In this document: piece after piece, positions 25,981-38,005 of the stretch
Layout: every line of letters starts with the position of its first letter
How positions within the stretch are numbered: position 1 is the stretch's first letter
Origin: Monodelphis domestica
Lineage: Eukaryota; Chordata; Mammalia; Didelphimorphia; Didelphidae
Direction: 5' to 3'
DNA length: 64,000 nt
NCBI RefSeq assembly: GCF_027887165.1
Contig: NC_077230.1
Location: 27,925,851-27,989,850, forward strand
Made by a program: the position numbers and the translations under genes
Notes under the pieces: model-generated
The model's database searches: none
Told to the model about the DNA's origin: nothing
The model's input: only the letters and a program-made list of their open reading frames with translations

Positions 25981-27640
25981 CAGAGTTTTCCTATTGCTGT
26001 CTTTAGTTCTTTATTCATTCATTCCACTTGCCCTGAACTCTCTGGTCTATATATGTCACATAAGCTTCCTTTTATTCCCAGATTCTTATAAACTTCTTGC
26101 AATATATGTGATGTAAAATGAGTTCCACTAACCAAGTCAATAGTGTCTGGAATGCCATATCTTGGGATTATTTCTTTTAGCAATGTTCTCACTAACACGG
26201 CTATATTGTTCTTCTTAGCTGGATATGCTTCTGTCCATCTTGTAAGTCTATCCACCATAACTAATGCATATTTGTATCCTCTGTCACTAGGCATGTTTAT
26301 ATAATTGATTTGAAAGCTTTGGAAGGGTGTGTAAGCTAGTGGTCTCCCTCCCAGTGCTTTGTTCTTAAAATGACCTTGATTGAATCTTCTGCAAAGGTCA
26401 CATGCCTAATAAACTCTTATTGCATGTGTGGATATCCATTAGGTCACCCAAAATCTTTTCATGTCATCTAACAATGCCTTCACTCCATAATGACCTTTGA
26501 AGTGGATAACATTGCATAGATGTTGATATAATCTTTTGGGTAGGATAGATTTTTCCCCTTCTGCTATCCATATTCCTTTTAACAATTTGGCCCCAAGTTG
26601 ATTTTTCCATGACTGCACTTCCTCTTCATTGTAAATTTGCATGATATTATGCTTTTCAACTAGAGAGAAGTTCGGTACATGAATGGGACCAAATCTTGTG
26701 GCATATTGGATTATTGCAACTTCTCTAGGCAATGACTCTGCTTCTAAGGGGTTTGAAATCAGATTTCCATATGCTATCTTTTTTTCCAGATGCTGTTATA
26801 AATCCTCTTTCCTTCCAAATTTGACCTGTCAAGTGTAATATCGGGAATGCAGTATACTGAGAATAATACTGAGAATCACCGTAAATATTGACTCTCTTAT
26901 CTTTTCCTAACTCCAGAGCTTTTGTGAGGGCTTTTATCTATGCACCTTGAGTGCTAATATGCCTTTGTAATGAAGTATGCCAGGCTGTTTTGTCATTTGT
27001 TACTATAGTTGCTCCTGTGACTCTTTTTCCTTTGTAGATGTATGAAGACAAATTGGAAAATAATTGTAATTCAGGATTGTTAAGGGGTGTATCTTTTAAG
27101 TCTTCTCTGGTCTTGTGTACTATCTCTATAGTTTGTGTGCATTCATATAATGGTTCTTCTCCTAATGGCAAATCGGGTATTAATGTTGCTGGGTTTATTA
27201 GAGCACATCTATGTAAGATCAGATTGTCATTTCCTAACAAAATTATTTCATACTGAGATAGTCTTGCAGATGTAAATGCATGCATATTTTTTTTAATTTT
27301 ATCAGTTTCTTGATCTGGTGTGCAGAATATACATGTAACTTGCATTCAAGTACAAACTTATTTGCTTTCTTAACCATGAGAGCAACATCAGCTATGCTTC
27401 TCAGGCAATGTATCATGCACTTTACCACAGGGTCTAAGATTGAACCATAATATGCTATAGGTCTTACTTGCAATCCAAAGTTCTGGTCTAGAACTCCAGA
27501 TGCTATTGCCTTTGCTTTGTGGATATACAGATGAAAATTTTTATCATAATTTGGAATTCCTAAGGCTGGAGCTGACAAAATTGCTTGTTTTAATTGTGAC
27601 AAAGTGTGTTGATGTTATTTTGTGAATGTTAGTGGTTCTT
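25981..27640 (-). pseudogene. Decayed class I (gamma/epsilon-like) ERV pol
   Basis: Minus-strand pieces in element order: the RT thumb/connection (27243-27602, QLKQAILSAPALGIPNYDK), an RNase H-side piece (26938-27345), the integrase N-terminus (26439-26732, with HFKGHYGVKALLDDMKRFW) and the integrase core (26019-26294, YALVMVDRLTRWTEAYPAKK, then YRPESSGQVE). The pieces are in different frames with stops between them. The second catalytic aspartate block of integrase is altered (LVSGTHFTS, no TDNG-like motif). Gag and the first part of RT are missing. It belongs to a different class from the young provirus at 42413-51870. Confidence 0.85.
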
Positions 27641-27704
27641 CTACATCTTTCTTTGTCAGATCAGTGAGTCATTTGGAAATGTTGGAATATCCTATCACCC
27701 ACTG

Positions 27705-27864
27705 TCTAGAGACTCTCTCTAGACAGTTTTTTTTTCTTTCAGAGTTCCAAACTTTCTCTCTATGCCCAACCCCCCCCCACACCACCCCCTCCCCACTGCT
27801 GATGGAATGCTTACAGGTCTACCAGGCTTTCCTTCCATAAGTCTCTGGATTTTCTCTCTCTTAC
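27705..27864 (-). mobile_element. LTR fragment (5' side of the decayed ERV)
   Basis: Shares 'ttttttttctttcagagttc', 'ctgctgatggaatgctt' and 'gtctctggattttctctctc' with 24092-24240. It ends where a SINE-like flank begins. It abuts pol almost directly, implying that the rest of the LTR, gag and early pol were deleted. Confidence 0.55.
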
Positions 27865-27995
27865 ACTGGCTCAGTTCTCTCAACTGTAAAATAAGAATAT
27901 TAATACCTAATATGTATAGTTATTATGAGAATCAGAATCAAATGAGATAATACTTGTAAAGTGCATATATACTGCCTGTCATATTGTACATAATT
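27865..27995 (+). mobile_element. MIR-like SINE remnant
   Basis: 'ctcagttctctcaactgtaa' followed by 'aaatgagataatacttgtaa' gives the core and tail order of MIR. Confidence 0.65.
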
Positions 27996-28013
27996 CCTTA
28001 TCCACAGAGCAAT

Positions 28014-28072
28014 AAAGTAGCTCAGTGGATAGGGAGTCAGGTCTGGACATGGGAAGTCATGTATTCAAATGT
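28014..28072 (+). mobile_element. tRNA/CORE SINE head fragment
   Basis: 'agtagctcagtggatagg' and the following RNA pol III-like head match the start of the family at 39252. It is cut off after about 60 bp. Confidence 0.6.
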
Positions 28073-28129
28073 AAGGAAAAAATTTATGCTTGGTCTGATA
28101 TTTGAGAGTTGGTTGGCATGCATTTAATT

Positions 28130-28283
28130 AGTAAATCCCAATGAATTGCTCATGTCAGAATGACTTTTATGGTAGTTTATTTACAAATACAGGGAAGAAA
28201 TTATGGAAATGAGAGAGAAAGAGAGAGAGAGAGACAGAGAGACAGAGAGACAGAGAGACAGAGAGAGAGAGAGACAGAGAGAC

Positions 28284-28358
<75 letters not shown>

Positions 28359-28386
28359 CAGAGAGAGAGAGAGAGAGAGACAGAGA

Positions 28387-28418
<32 letters not shown>

Positions 28419-28857
28419 CAGAGAGAGAGAGAGACAGAGAGAGAGACAGAGAGAGAGAGAGACAGAGAGAGAAAGACCAGTCTGGTCTGAACCAGGTTGG
28501 AATTCAGAGGCCCCAGCAAGGGTGGGGGGGAAAAAGGTAGAGGATTAAATTTAGCAAGGTTTCCAGCCATGAGGCCTCCTCCAAGATGAGGGGCCTCTCC
28601 AGAGGCTGGTGCCTCCAAAAAAAAGCCAAGGAAAGGGAGTCAGCCTTTTCACTTACCGCATGGCAGTCCAAAGGGAAAGAGTCAGATCTCAAGCCCCAGC
28701 GTCTCCAAGGTCAAGTTCCAAGGTAAAGCCCAGAAAAGGTAAAGGCAGTTCTTTGCATCACTTCCTGTGTCTTTTGTATACTAATGTTGGCTTAAACTTG
28801 GCTTTGACTTGCCCAGGAGGCAGTCAGTTGTTTTTGATTTGTCACTGTTAGCACACA
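28130..28857 (-). mobile_element. Candidate solo LTR containing a GA array
   Basis: It resembles the LTRs at 20373 and 31030: 'ggtagtttatttacaaatac' (AATAAA in element sense) corresponds to 'tagtagtttatttacaatag' at 31030-31110, and its U3 end 'cactgttagcaca' corresponds to 'cactgttacaatca'. A (GAGACA/GA)n array at 28205-28475 interrupts it and produces artefactual frames on both strands. Confidence 0.5.
28205..28475. repeat. (GA)n/(GAGACA)n array
   Basis: Interspersed GAGAGA and GACAGA units over 270 bp. Confidence 0.95.
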
Positions 28858-29157
28858 TAGGTTATAGACCTTCCCCACACACACACTTAATACTTAAATG
28901 GGGGTATATACATTCCTGGTGGCTAAAATTCTAAAGAATAAGTAGGGTTAGGATTATTAATATTATGTATTTGTTCATATAATTTGAGCCAACCTATTTT
29001 GCTTCTTTGCCTTTCTAAATTTATTTTTTTTCTTCTGGATATCTAAACTGTTAATCTTATACTGCAGCAGTTTTCCACAATATCCATCTTGTTATATCTA
29101 GACATAGGTAATTTTCTCTTTGACCTATTCTTTTCAGTTTAACCATCTTTTTTGACT

Positions 29158-30242
29158 TTTTTTTTATTTGGCCAATTTCAAACATTATTCCTTGGTTACA
29201 AAAATCATTTTCTATTCCTCCCTCCCCTCCCCCAACCCCTCCCATAGCTGGCAGGCAATTCCACTGGGTATTGCATGTGTCCTTGATCAGAACCTATTTC
29301 CATGTAGTTGGTATTTGCACTAGGATGTTCATTTAGAGTCTACATCCCCAATCATATCCCCTTCGACCCATATCATTAAGCAGTTGTTTTTCTTTGATGT
29401 TTTTACTCCCACAGTTTTTCCTCTGAATGTGGATAGTGTTTTTCTCCTATATCCCTTCGGGTTGTTCAGGGTCATTGCATTGCCACTAATGGAAAAGTTC
29501 ATTGCATTCAATTGTACCACAGTGTATCAGTCTCTGTGTACGATGTTCTCCTGGTTCTGCTCCTTTCGCTCTGCATCGCTTCCTGGAGGTTGTTCCAGTT
29601 CCCATGGAATTCCTCCAGTTCATTATTCCTTTGGGCACAATAGCATTCCATCACCAACATGTACCACAATTTGTTCAGCCATTCCCCAATAGAAGGGCAT
29701 CCCCTCATTTTCCAATTTTTGGCCACCACAAAGAGCACAGCTATGAATATTCTTGTACAAGTCTTTTTCCTTACTATCTCATTGGGGTACAAACACAGCA
29801 GTGCTATGACTGGGTCAAAGGGCAGACAATCTTTTAGCGCCCTTTGGGCATAGTTCCAAATTGCCCTCCAGAATGATTGGATCAATTCACACTCCCAGCA
29901 ATGAATTAATGTCCCAACTTTGCCACATCCCCTCCGACATTCATTGCTTTCCTTTGCTGTCATGTTAGCCAATCTGCTAGGTGTGAGGTGATACCTCAGA
30001 GTTGTTTTGATTTGCATCTCTCTGATTATCAGAGATTTAGAACACTTCTTCATGTCCTTATTAATAGTCCTGATCTTATTGGGAATGCATTTAGTTTATC
30101 CCCATTGCAGAAGATGTTTGCTGATGGTTTTAGATACTGTTTATTATTTTTAGGAAAGACCCTTCTATTCCTATACTTTCTAGTGTTTTCAATAAGAATG
30201 GGTGTTTTATTTTGTCAAAGGTTTTTTCTGTGTCTATTGAGA
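29158..30242 (-). mobile_element. L1 3' end with an internal deletion
   Basis: From low to high coordinates: 3' UTR, an open ORF2 C-terminus (29508-30053, with [20 protein letters not shown]), then at about 30069 a sudden jump to the RT region ('cctgatcttattgggaatgc') up to 30242. In the full-length L1 these points are about 1.27 kb apart (about 6353 and 7625). ORF2 is therefore non-functional. The Cys motif also lacks one residue (WWSC became WEC). Confidence 0.88.
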
Positions 30243-30929
30243 GTTTAATCTTTTAATTAGATTGTAATACATCAGACAAATAACCTTCTTAGCCTTTATA
30301 ATGTGTATTTCATCCTTGATCTGTCACTCCTATGCTTTAAACTGTGAAATTCAAATCAAATCCTCTTAGTCAAATGATCTTTTCTAAAAATAGCTTTCAT
30401 TTTGGGAATCTTTTGTTTTCAATGTACAATGTACTGTGTTTTTAAGGTTCTTCCCAGGTATTTAGTAACATCTTTATCTGGTAGTATTATTTCTGTCCAT
30501 ATGAATCACAAGAAATAAGAAGTAATCATTTTTGGTCACATCTTGGATTGGGATGCTCTCTCATGTCCTGTGTTTATTCAGAATATATTATCAGATCAAT
30601 GAAGAGCTACCTCAACTCTCTAAGACTGTTTATTTAAAGGAAAAAGTCTAATTTTGGCAAATAATACATTATTTCCCTTCTTTTAGCCAATCCCTCTTCC
30701 TTTTATGCTTGTATTCTCAATTTTTATATATTTTAATATTATATTTTCTTTTTTTCCACTTACATGTAACATCAATTTTTAACATTTTTTCTAAAAGTAT
30801 GAGTTTAAAAGTTTGTCCCTCTCTCTTTCCCCTTACTCTCCACCTGAACAGATCAGTAATCTAATTGAAATTATAAATGTTCAATCTTTCAAAACATATT
30901 TCTACAATGTTAATGTTGTGGAAAAAATT

Positions 30930-30930
<1 letters not shown>
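30243..30930. other. Unclassified AT-rich DNA
   Basis: I recognise nothing here. Confidence 0.45.

Positions 30931-30989
<59 letters not shown>
30931..30989. repeat. (GA)n microsatellite
   Basis: A pure GA run of about 30 units. Confidence 0.97.
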
Positions 30990-30992
<3 letters not shown>

Positions 30993-31029
30993 AGATTTAT
31001 TTGGTTTGAATGAATATTTAATTGGTGGT

Positions 31030-31786
31030 CACCAGGGATGTAATTTCTAAATCACAAATGAATTACTAAAGTAGAATGGAATTTATAGTAGTTTATTTAC
31101 AATAGAGGGAAGATATTAAGGAAGAAAGAATGGGGGGATAGAGAGAGGTAGAGCTCTGGTTTCCTCTGAGCCAAGCAGAAATTCTAAACCCCAGCCAGGG
31201 GAAAGGAGTCTTAAGACAATGGGCCTTTCTCAGAGGTTCACACCTACAGAAAGGCAAGGAAACTAAGTCAGCCTTTCACTCACCATGGTGACTGTCTAAA
31301 AAGAAAGCAGTCTGAGGTATCTTGCACGAGCTCCTCCAGGGGTCCAGTTCCACAGCCAAATGTCTTCACTCCAAATCTGAGTGTCTATCTTCCAGTCTCT
31401 CCTCAAGTGTCTGTCTTCCAGTCCAACTTCAAGTGACTGAATCTAATGATAGATTCTTGTGTGCCTCTGTTTCCTCTTTTTAAAGACCTTTTCCTCTTGT
31501 GTCACCTCCCCTAAATTTTACATCTGCCAATCACAGCAGATGCTCCTCTTCAGGACTGTCCACTCAATGTATGAAATGGGTGTTCACACCTTTTGTAGTT
31601 AGTTATACCTTTTGTGGTTAGTTAACAACTTTTTTAGTTAGTTAACACCTTTTTGTAGTTAAAATGGGTAGATCTACTTTAAATACTGAGTTAACACTTT
31701 GGGGATTAAAATCTAAAAATAGACAGGGGATTACACTTTAATCTTCACAATAAAGGAAGAGCTAAATTCCTTCACTGTTACAATCA
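31030..31786 (-). mobile_element. Solo LTR (family shared with 20373-20958)
   Basis: In reverse complement it begins near 'tgattgtaacagtgaagg' and shares several blocks with the plus-strand LTR at 20373. It has tandem variants of 'ttttgtagttagtta' around 31595-31660, which may be duplicated U3 enhancer units. 'tagtttatttacaatag' supplies an AATAAA in element sense. No internal coding region is attached. Confidence 0.65.
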
Positions 31787-31809
31787 GGATAGCCAAATCT
31801 AACCTTCAG

Positions 31810-31810
<1 letters not shown>

Positions 31811-31869
<59 letters not shown>
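31811..31869. repeat. (GATA)n microsatellite
   Basis: About 15 pure GATA units. Confidence 0.97.
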
Positions 31870-31870
<1 letters not shown>

Positions 31871-33239
31871 AGAAAATAAAGTGAAAATTATGCTGTGATC
31901 TGTATTCAAGTTCATCAGTTTGTTTCTTTGTTTTCTGGAAGTGGATAGCAGTTTTATCATGAATCCTTTTGAACTGACTTGGATCATTGTATTGTATTGC
32001 TCCTCAATTTAAAATAGATATTTCTGATTAATTTTAGTTCCTCAAATTTTAACAGATGTTGATTTTAAGAAGGAAAAAGGTATTATGATTTGGGAGATAA
32101 TAAACAAGAATTGACAATATTTAAATTTATAATTTTGATTTTTTTAATAGAAATAGTTTCTTGAACTAAGTCATTATGTAAATGCTTGACTTCTTCAATC
32201 AGTGACACCATTCCTTAAAGTAAATATTTTTTCATTGTTCCAGAGGATTTCAAATAGAGCTCCTTGTTCATATATAATTTTTCAGTTTTACTCTGTTTCT
32301 ACTAAAGGATCTACATTGATAAAATTAAAATGCCCGAACAGAAACAAACAATTTTCCCACTGTACAGTGCAATTAAATGATGACTGAGGCATTTTTTCAG
32401 CTCTGATTAACTTATTTTAGGAGAAATAAAAAAGAAACAATGTTTCTATGAGAGGGCAGGCAAAAGTGATAAAGAGACTAAAACCTTGTCATACAAGGAT
32501 CAGTAGAATAAATTAGAAATGATCTAAACAAGAGAAGTTTTATGGGAAAGGAATGATAGTTGACATCAAATATTTTGAGTCTGCATGTGAAATAGGTGCT
32601 GCAGTTACTCTGTATTGAACCAGAAGAAAGAAAGAGGATTATTGAGCGAAAGTTATAAGAAGACACATTTCGAAGAAGTAAAGAGAAAAAAAATTCTTAC
32701 ATTTAAAATGAATCCAAAAAAAATGAATAAAAGGATTATTACAAAATGGAGTTCATGCTAAGATTTGCTAGAAGCTAAATAGTGAGGAACAAAGTCTATG
32801 TTTTACTCATCCTAGATCTATAAGCTCCAGTTCAACAAACAATACAAAAATACACCAAACTCAACAGAGCAACATAGAAGGAAAGGTTGGATGTATTTGA
32901 GAAAGAGTGTAATTCAAGAGGGAAAATTGTGTTATGTCCATGATGCCAGAGGTCCATTAATAAATAACTAAGGTTTTTGGGGAAAACAAACAAGAAAATC
33001 CCAACTGTTTTGCTAATTTTTTTTTCATTCTCATTCTGCTCAGTGTGTAACTGTAAATAAATAAATCTATGTAATATGGTCTCTAATTTCCTTTATGTTC
33101 CTATAATGTTCAAAGTTTAATTTTCCTTTCTTTGCTCTCTAAAAAAAGATCACGCAAATGTGGTGATGCTACAGGGAGATTTAAAAGATGAAAAAAATAA
33201 AGAGCAAAGATCTAATCTCTATATCTGTTCTCATATATC
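31870..33239. other. Unclassified AT-rich DNA
   Basis: No gene or repeat recognised. Confidence 0.45.
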
Positions 33240-33590
33240 TGTGACTGAACAAACTGTAGAATATATATTAGTGTAGTGGAAGATTATGGTGCCAGAAGAA
33301 TGGATATTTAAAAAGTTCATGGAATCCTAGGTAGTATCAACATTTAAAAACTGAAGTGAGCAGAACCAAATGTACAATTTATCTAAAGTGAACATTGTAA
33401 AGAAAAATTTAAGACCTCTTACCAAGTTAATGATCATCTTTCCACAGAATAATTCCAAAACATCTATGTGATAAAGCATATTGCTTATATCAGAGGAAAC
33501 AAAACACAGATAGAAACATACTTTTTGTATCTGGTCACTGTATAAATTCATATTGAATGATTATCCTTATTTGTAACAGGGATAATTTTT
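33240..33590 (+). mobile_element. Old L1 3' end
   Basis: 'gtgactgaacaaactgtaga' and 'gtgagcagaaccaaatgtac' correspond to the ORF2 end and 3' UTR of the young L1s, much diverged. Confidence 0.5.
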
Positions 33591-33799
33591 CCTTTTCTCC
33601 AAGTTTTTTATTGTGATAGTGTTTGGATGGAGTTGAGGTTAATACAAACTATGTTCAAAAAGAAAATTCATTGAAACAGTTTTAAAATGCTCAAATGATT
33701 ACATGAGGAAATCCATAAGGAAGCACAGGTACACAGGACAATATCTATTGAAATGTTGATGTGTGTGGGTGGGTGTGCATCTACATGTTCCTTATCAGT

Positions 33800-33990
33800 A
33801 ATGCTTGAGTTCAGATAATGTCTCAAGCACTTACTTCCTATGTGATCCTGGGCTATTCATTTAACCTGTCTTCTCTACTTTAGTTTCTTCACCTGTAAAA
33901 TGGGAATAACTGTAGCAACAAACTCACACAGTTATTTCAAGAAAAAAATGGAATATTTTAAGGTATTTTGAAAATATTAAAGCACTATAT
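33800..33990 (+). mobile_element. MIR-like SINE
   Basis: 'acttcctatgtgatcctggg' and 'cttcacctgtaaaatgggaa' are in MIR order. Confidence 0.75.
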
Positions 33991-34229
33991 AAATGATATT
34001 ATTGTTAATATATATTTAATATGAGATGGAGATTCATAGCTTCATGTACAATCCTCTGTTAATTTGAGCTGTATTTATGAAAATGTTCATTTTTGCTTTA
34101 AATTTTAAAAGTAAAAGCTTTAGACACATAGAAAGTAAAAATCCCTGGAAAGAAAATCTATTATGTTTCATGCAATTCTTGGTTAAGCAAAATTTTTTCT
34201 CCTGATATAAAACAAGCAATAAAAAATCT

Positions 34230-34790
34230 ATAATGTGTGGTAGAGGCTGGAGAGAGAGAGAACTTGTAAACCAAGATGCAAAAAAAAAAAAATGGAGACC
34301 TATCTGCCAATCAAAAGAAGGAGTTTCCAAAACAGAATGTTCCCAGTTGAGCTGACCAGAGGGAGGGGTCTGGACTTGGAGACACTCTCCCTGGAGGTTG
34401 AAACTGGCTGAAAGACCCTGGTGGGGATGACTTGATTTTGAGGTTCTCTGGCTTTGGACAGTTGACAAGTTCACAAGAAGGAGAAACTTGGCTTTTGAGT
34501 TGGTGGTCTATTTGAGAGTTGAGCTGGCCAGGAGAAACTGAGAGACTTTGAACTTTGCTTTTCTCTGGGGTTAAGCTGAGGGATCTTACTGATTTTTGTG
34601 AAGAAGTAAGATTTTAAAAGGCTGTTGTCTTCCATCTCTGACTGTCCCTTCTATCACAGTTGTGACTTCTCAAGCCCTAATAATCCTCATTTTGATTAGG
34701 GACATCATCATCCCTCTCACCTCAGTTTCCCATCCTGTTATCACAATAAACCCTTTACCTGAGAAAGAAAATTAGAGTATTTTATAGTCT
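34230..34790 (+). mobile_element. Candidate LTR
   Basis: A GC-richer block ends with 'cccatcctgttatcacaata' and an AATAAA at about 34746, in the layout of an LTR R/U5 region. Ends were not resolved. Confidence 0.4.
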
Positions 34791-35150
34791 GGGGGGGGGG
34801 AGGGTGGAGGAGGAAGCCAAAGGCTTCCAGAAGAGGGTGGTTAAGGGAGAGGGTGAGGGAGGAGGAGATTAGAAAGATATACTGATCCATCAGTCATCAG
34901 TAGGGATCAGTAGGCAAACCCCAGAGCATCCCCCAGAGCAGTTCCCCTCTGTACCAGTATCCCCCTGTGGCATCCCTCAGCATTTCTCACTCCTAGCTCC
35001 ATTATAAATAAGCAGCCTCAGTTTCCCTTAGTAGCTCTAGTCACAAGCCAGAGGACAGCAGTCATTGCAACAAGAAACAGTTCCCCTCAGTTTACCTTTA
35101 TTTCTCTATTTCAATAAGTAACAGTTTCCTCAGTTTAATATTCTATTTCA
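34791..35150 (+). other. G-rich and LTR-like sequence
   Basis: A G-run at about 34792-34801 is followed by purine-rich sequence, a TATA-like 'ttataaataagc' near 35004 and pyrimidine-rich segments. It may be a second LTR or the leader of the element at 34230. Confidence 0.3.
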
Positions 35151-35269
35151 AATGTCAAGTAATAAACAAAAACTATATTATGATTAGGTATGCCAAAAAA
35201 TGATAAAAATAAATGTTAAAAAATATGGGTTAAATGATATAGTGTTTATATCCTTAAAAGCCAAATGTA

Positions 35270-36210
35270 TTGGAAAATGACTGACAACAACAGTGTGAGA
35301 CTTTAATATTCTTCTTTTAGAACTGTATAAATTTAAAAGAAAACATGAGGAAGAAAACTATAGAGATGAAATGATGACGGAAAATGAGATTTACTCATTA
35401 TCACTTTTAAATGAGACTTTTTCTCAGCATCTTAAAAATGTCAATAACTGATAATTTTCTAGGGCATAAAATAATCACAAACAATTTTTAAAAGTTGAAA
35501 CAATAAAATTCTTTAAAGACTAATGTGGTAGAAACATAAGATTAATTTTAATTAATTTTAATTATTTATAATTAAAATGTTTAATTAATAATTAAAGAAA
35601 TTATGGGTTAAATAAGAGTGAACAATGGTTTCCAAAATAATGACTTTGTCAAAGAATGAATTGCAGATGTAATAAATTTACCAATGATTGTATGAGTATA
35701 ACAAGACAACGTGGTATAACTCAGGGAAGACAATTAAGGCTGAAATAGGTATATTTATATATCTTTAAAATATATAAACAAAACAGGAGAAGACTGAGTA
35801 AAGTCAGAAAACTACAAATAAATCTAGAAAATAAACATGTTAATCACCTTGAAACAAATACAAAAGAACACATCTTGAAAACCAAAGTTATTTTGAAATC
35901 TTAAAACTTAATTTTTTAAAACTTTAAATTATAATTAATTTATAATAAAAATTTAAAGTTGTTTTTGGAAGACTAAAATAATCAAGAAATCATTATACAA
36001 CTTGATTAGACAGAGAAAGAACACTCAAAAGACCATGATAAAAATGTTAACAAGGTTAGCAACATTGTGGAAATAAAAATTACTTCAGAACATATTTTAA
36101 TCAATTAATATCATAAAAATAATGATTTAAAGGATACTGAGGATAAAATATAGACAATATCCAAAATAAAAATAAATAAAAACAAGTTTAAAAATCAAAG
36201 GAGTAAAAAA
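35270..36210 (+). mobile_element. Ancient L1 ORF2 remnant
   Basis: 'gtgagactttaatattcttc', 'tttttctcagcatct' and 'attttctagggcataaaa' follow the order of the L1 endonuclease-to-RT region. It is heavily decayed and AT-rich, with no open frame. Confidence 0.45.
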
Positions 36211-37639
36211 TTAATTATCTGCAGAATATCTTTATACATAGGTATGTATGTGTGGATATATGAATATATAATGGACAAAAAGTTAAAAATCTATATAATT
36301 TTAAGGAGAAATTATTCATATATGCGTAAATAGGTGTGATATATATGCTCACACACATACTTATGTGAGAGAGTAGGAATAGATATAAATATCAATATGG
36401 GTATGAACAAAATGGAAATATATATTGACATTAAAAAGTTGAAATTAAATTAAATCTTAATTTCCCAACATTTATTTGGCTATTTATTTTCTTTCCATTT
36501 ATTGTGTGTTGATTTATACAGTTCTATTCTGAGGCTGATTTTGGAGTAAGAATATAAGTTTATTGATCATATCAGGGCTATTGGTTAGGACAGCATCATA
36601 ACTAATAAAATTATGTAGGTCTCCATGGCTCTCTCACTACCACTCCTTCATTTATTAGCCAAATTTTGTTTAAAAAAAAAAAGACATTCTTTGGGATTTC
36701 CAAGGTCAAAGGAAATGCAAAAAGTAGTAAACTAGATAGTAACCCAGATCATAGACAGAAGAATACCCATTCTTCCTAATATGTTGTAATTAATACAGCA
36801 TATGAAAAATATTTCTTGCCTATATTACTGTATTATTTTCCTTGACATTTCCTTGAAAAATACATATGTATCTTTTATATGTGTATTTATGTATGTATGA
36901 TTACTAAGTGAGGTCTCTAGTTATTACCATTCTCTAATTAAGAATTAAGAATTTTACCTGATCAAGATGTTCTATTTTCTTCTATGGATTTACCTATAAT
37001 TAAATACTTCTTAGTTATCTAATTTCTTGCTTTTTAAAAAAATTATCTTCATTAAAACCATAATTTCTACTTCTTCCAAAGAAAATTGAATGCTCCCCCA
37101 TGAGATTATCTTGGGCCTTGATAGACCACTTTTTAAATCTTTTTTAGAAGATTTGTACTTTGATAACACTTTCTAATAATCTTTACTATGTGTATATTTG
37201 TGTATATTTGTGTGTGGTGTGCATGTGCAGCACACTATCTCTAAGTGATAACCAAAGGAGAAAGAAGGAAAGGAGAAATATACACTAATTCCAGTAATAT
37301 ATTTTTTAAAAATCACCTAAATTAAAACCTTTCAGGGATATTACAACAATCTATTCAGGAAATTGTTGTAGTCAATCAGATTTATACCACAAATACATTA
37401 AATATTCAGTATTAGGAAATTAATTTGCTGAATTAGTCATACAAAGATAACAAATATTTATGATCATTTAAATATATTAAAAAGACAGAATAACAAATAT
37501 AGAATTCATTTATATTAAAACCCTAAAAAAACTTAGACATGCAAATGCCCTTATTTAATATGGTCAAAAATACATATTTAAAGCCAGGCCTCTTAATTTT
37601 TCAATAAAGATACTCCATAATATTCCCATATATCAATAG
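36211..37639. other. Unclassified AT-rich DNA
   Basis: Very AT-rich with short TA-rich runs. No feature recognised. Confidence 0.45.
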
Positions 37640-37745
37640 GAATAAAACAAAGTTGCTTCCTTTCCCCATTATTTGCCATTCTTCTTGAAATGTTAGCTAG
37701 AGAAATAAGGAAAGGTCATATTGGCAATATTAATTTTTAATTAAT
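37640..37745 (+). mobile_element. Ancient L1 RT fragment
   Basis: 'tttccccattatttgccatt' and 'gaaatgttagctagagaaat' resemble the RT block coding [19 protein letters not shown], which the full-length L1 carries around 7550-7650 (minus strand). Confidence 0.5.
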
Positions 37746-37885
37746 TTTCTACCTTCCAATCTTCACCCAATTTTATAGTTATATGCTAGACATGGAATAA
37801 TTAGGTAAATGAATGATAGACAGATGATAGATAACACATAAATAATATTTTTGTATAGACAGATTAATTGATAATAGATAGAACA

Positions 37886-38005
37886 TGAATTTATTAAGCA
37901 TTTCCTCTGTTCCAAGGATTCTGTTAAGCACCAGGCATACTATGATAAGCAAGCAAGGTAATTTCAGCCCTTACAAACTTATAGTCTAATAAGGAATGAC
38001 ACTAA
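37886..38005 (-). mobile_element. MIR3/CORE-like SINE remnant
   Basis: 'tttattaagcatttcctctg' through 'agcaccaggcata' to 'cttatagtctaata' is the inverted tail of a CORE SINE, related to the copy at 52163. Confidence 0.5.

Noticed and set aside
34034-34474. 146-codon minus-strand frame
   Set aside because: It overlaps a candidate LTR on the other strand and has low-complexity content, so chance is likelier than a gene.
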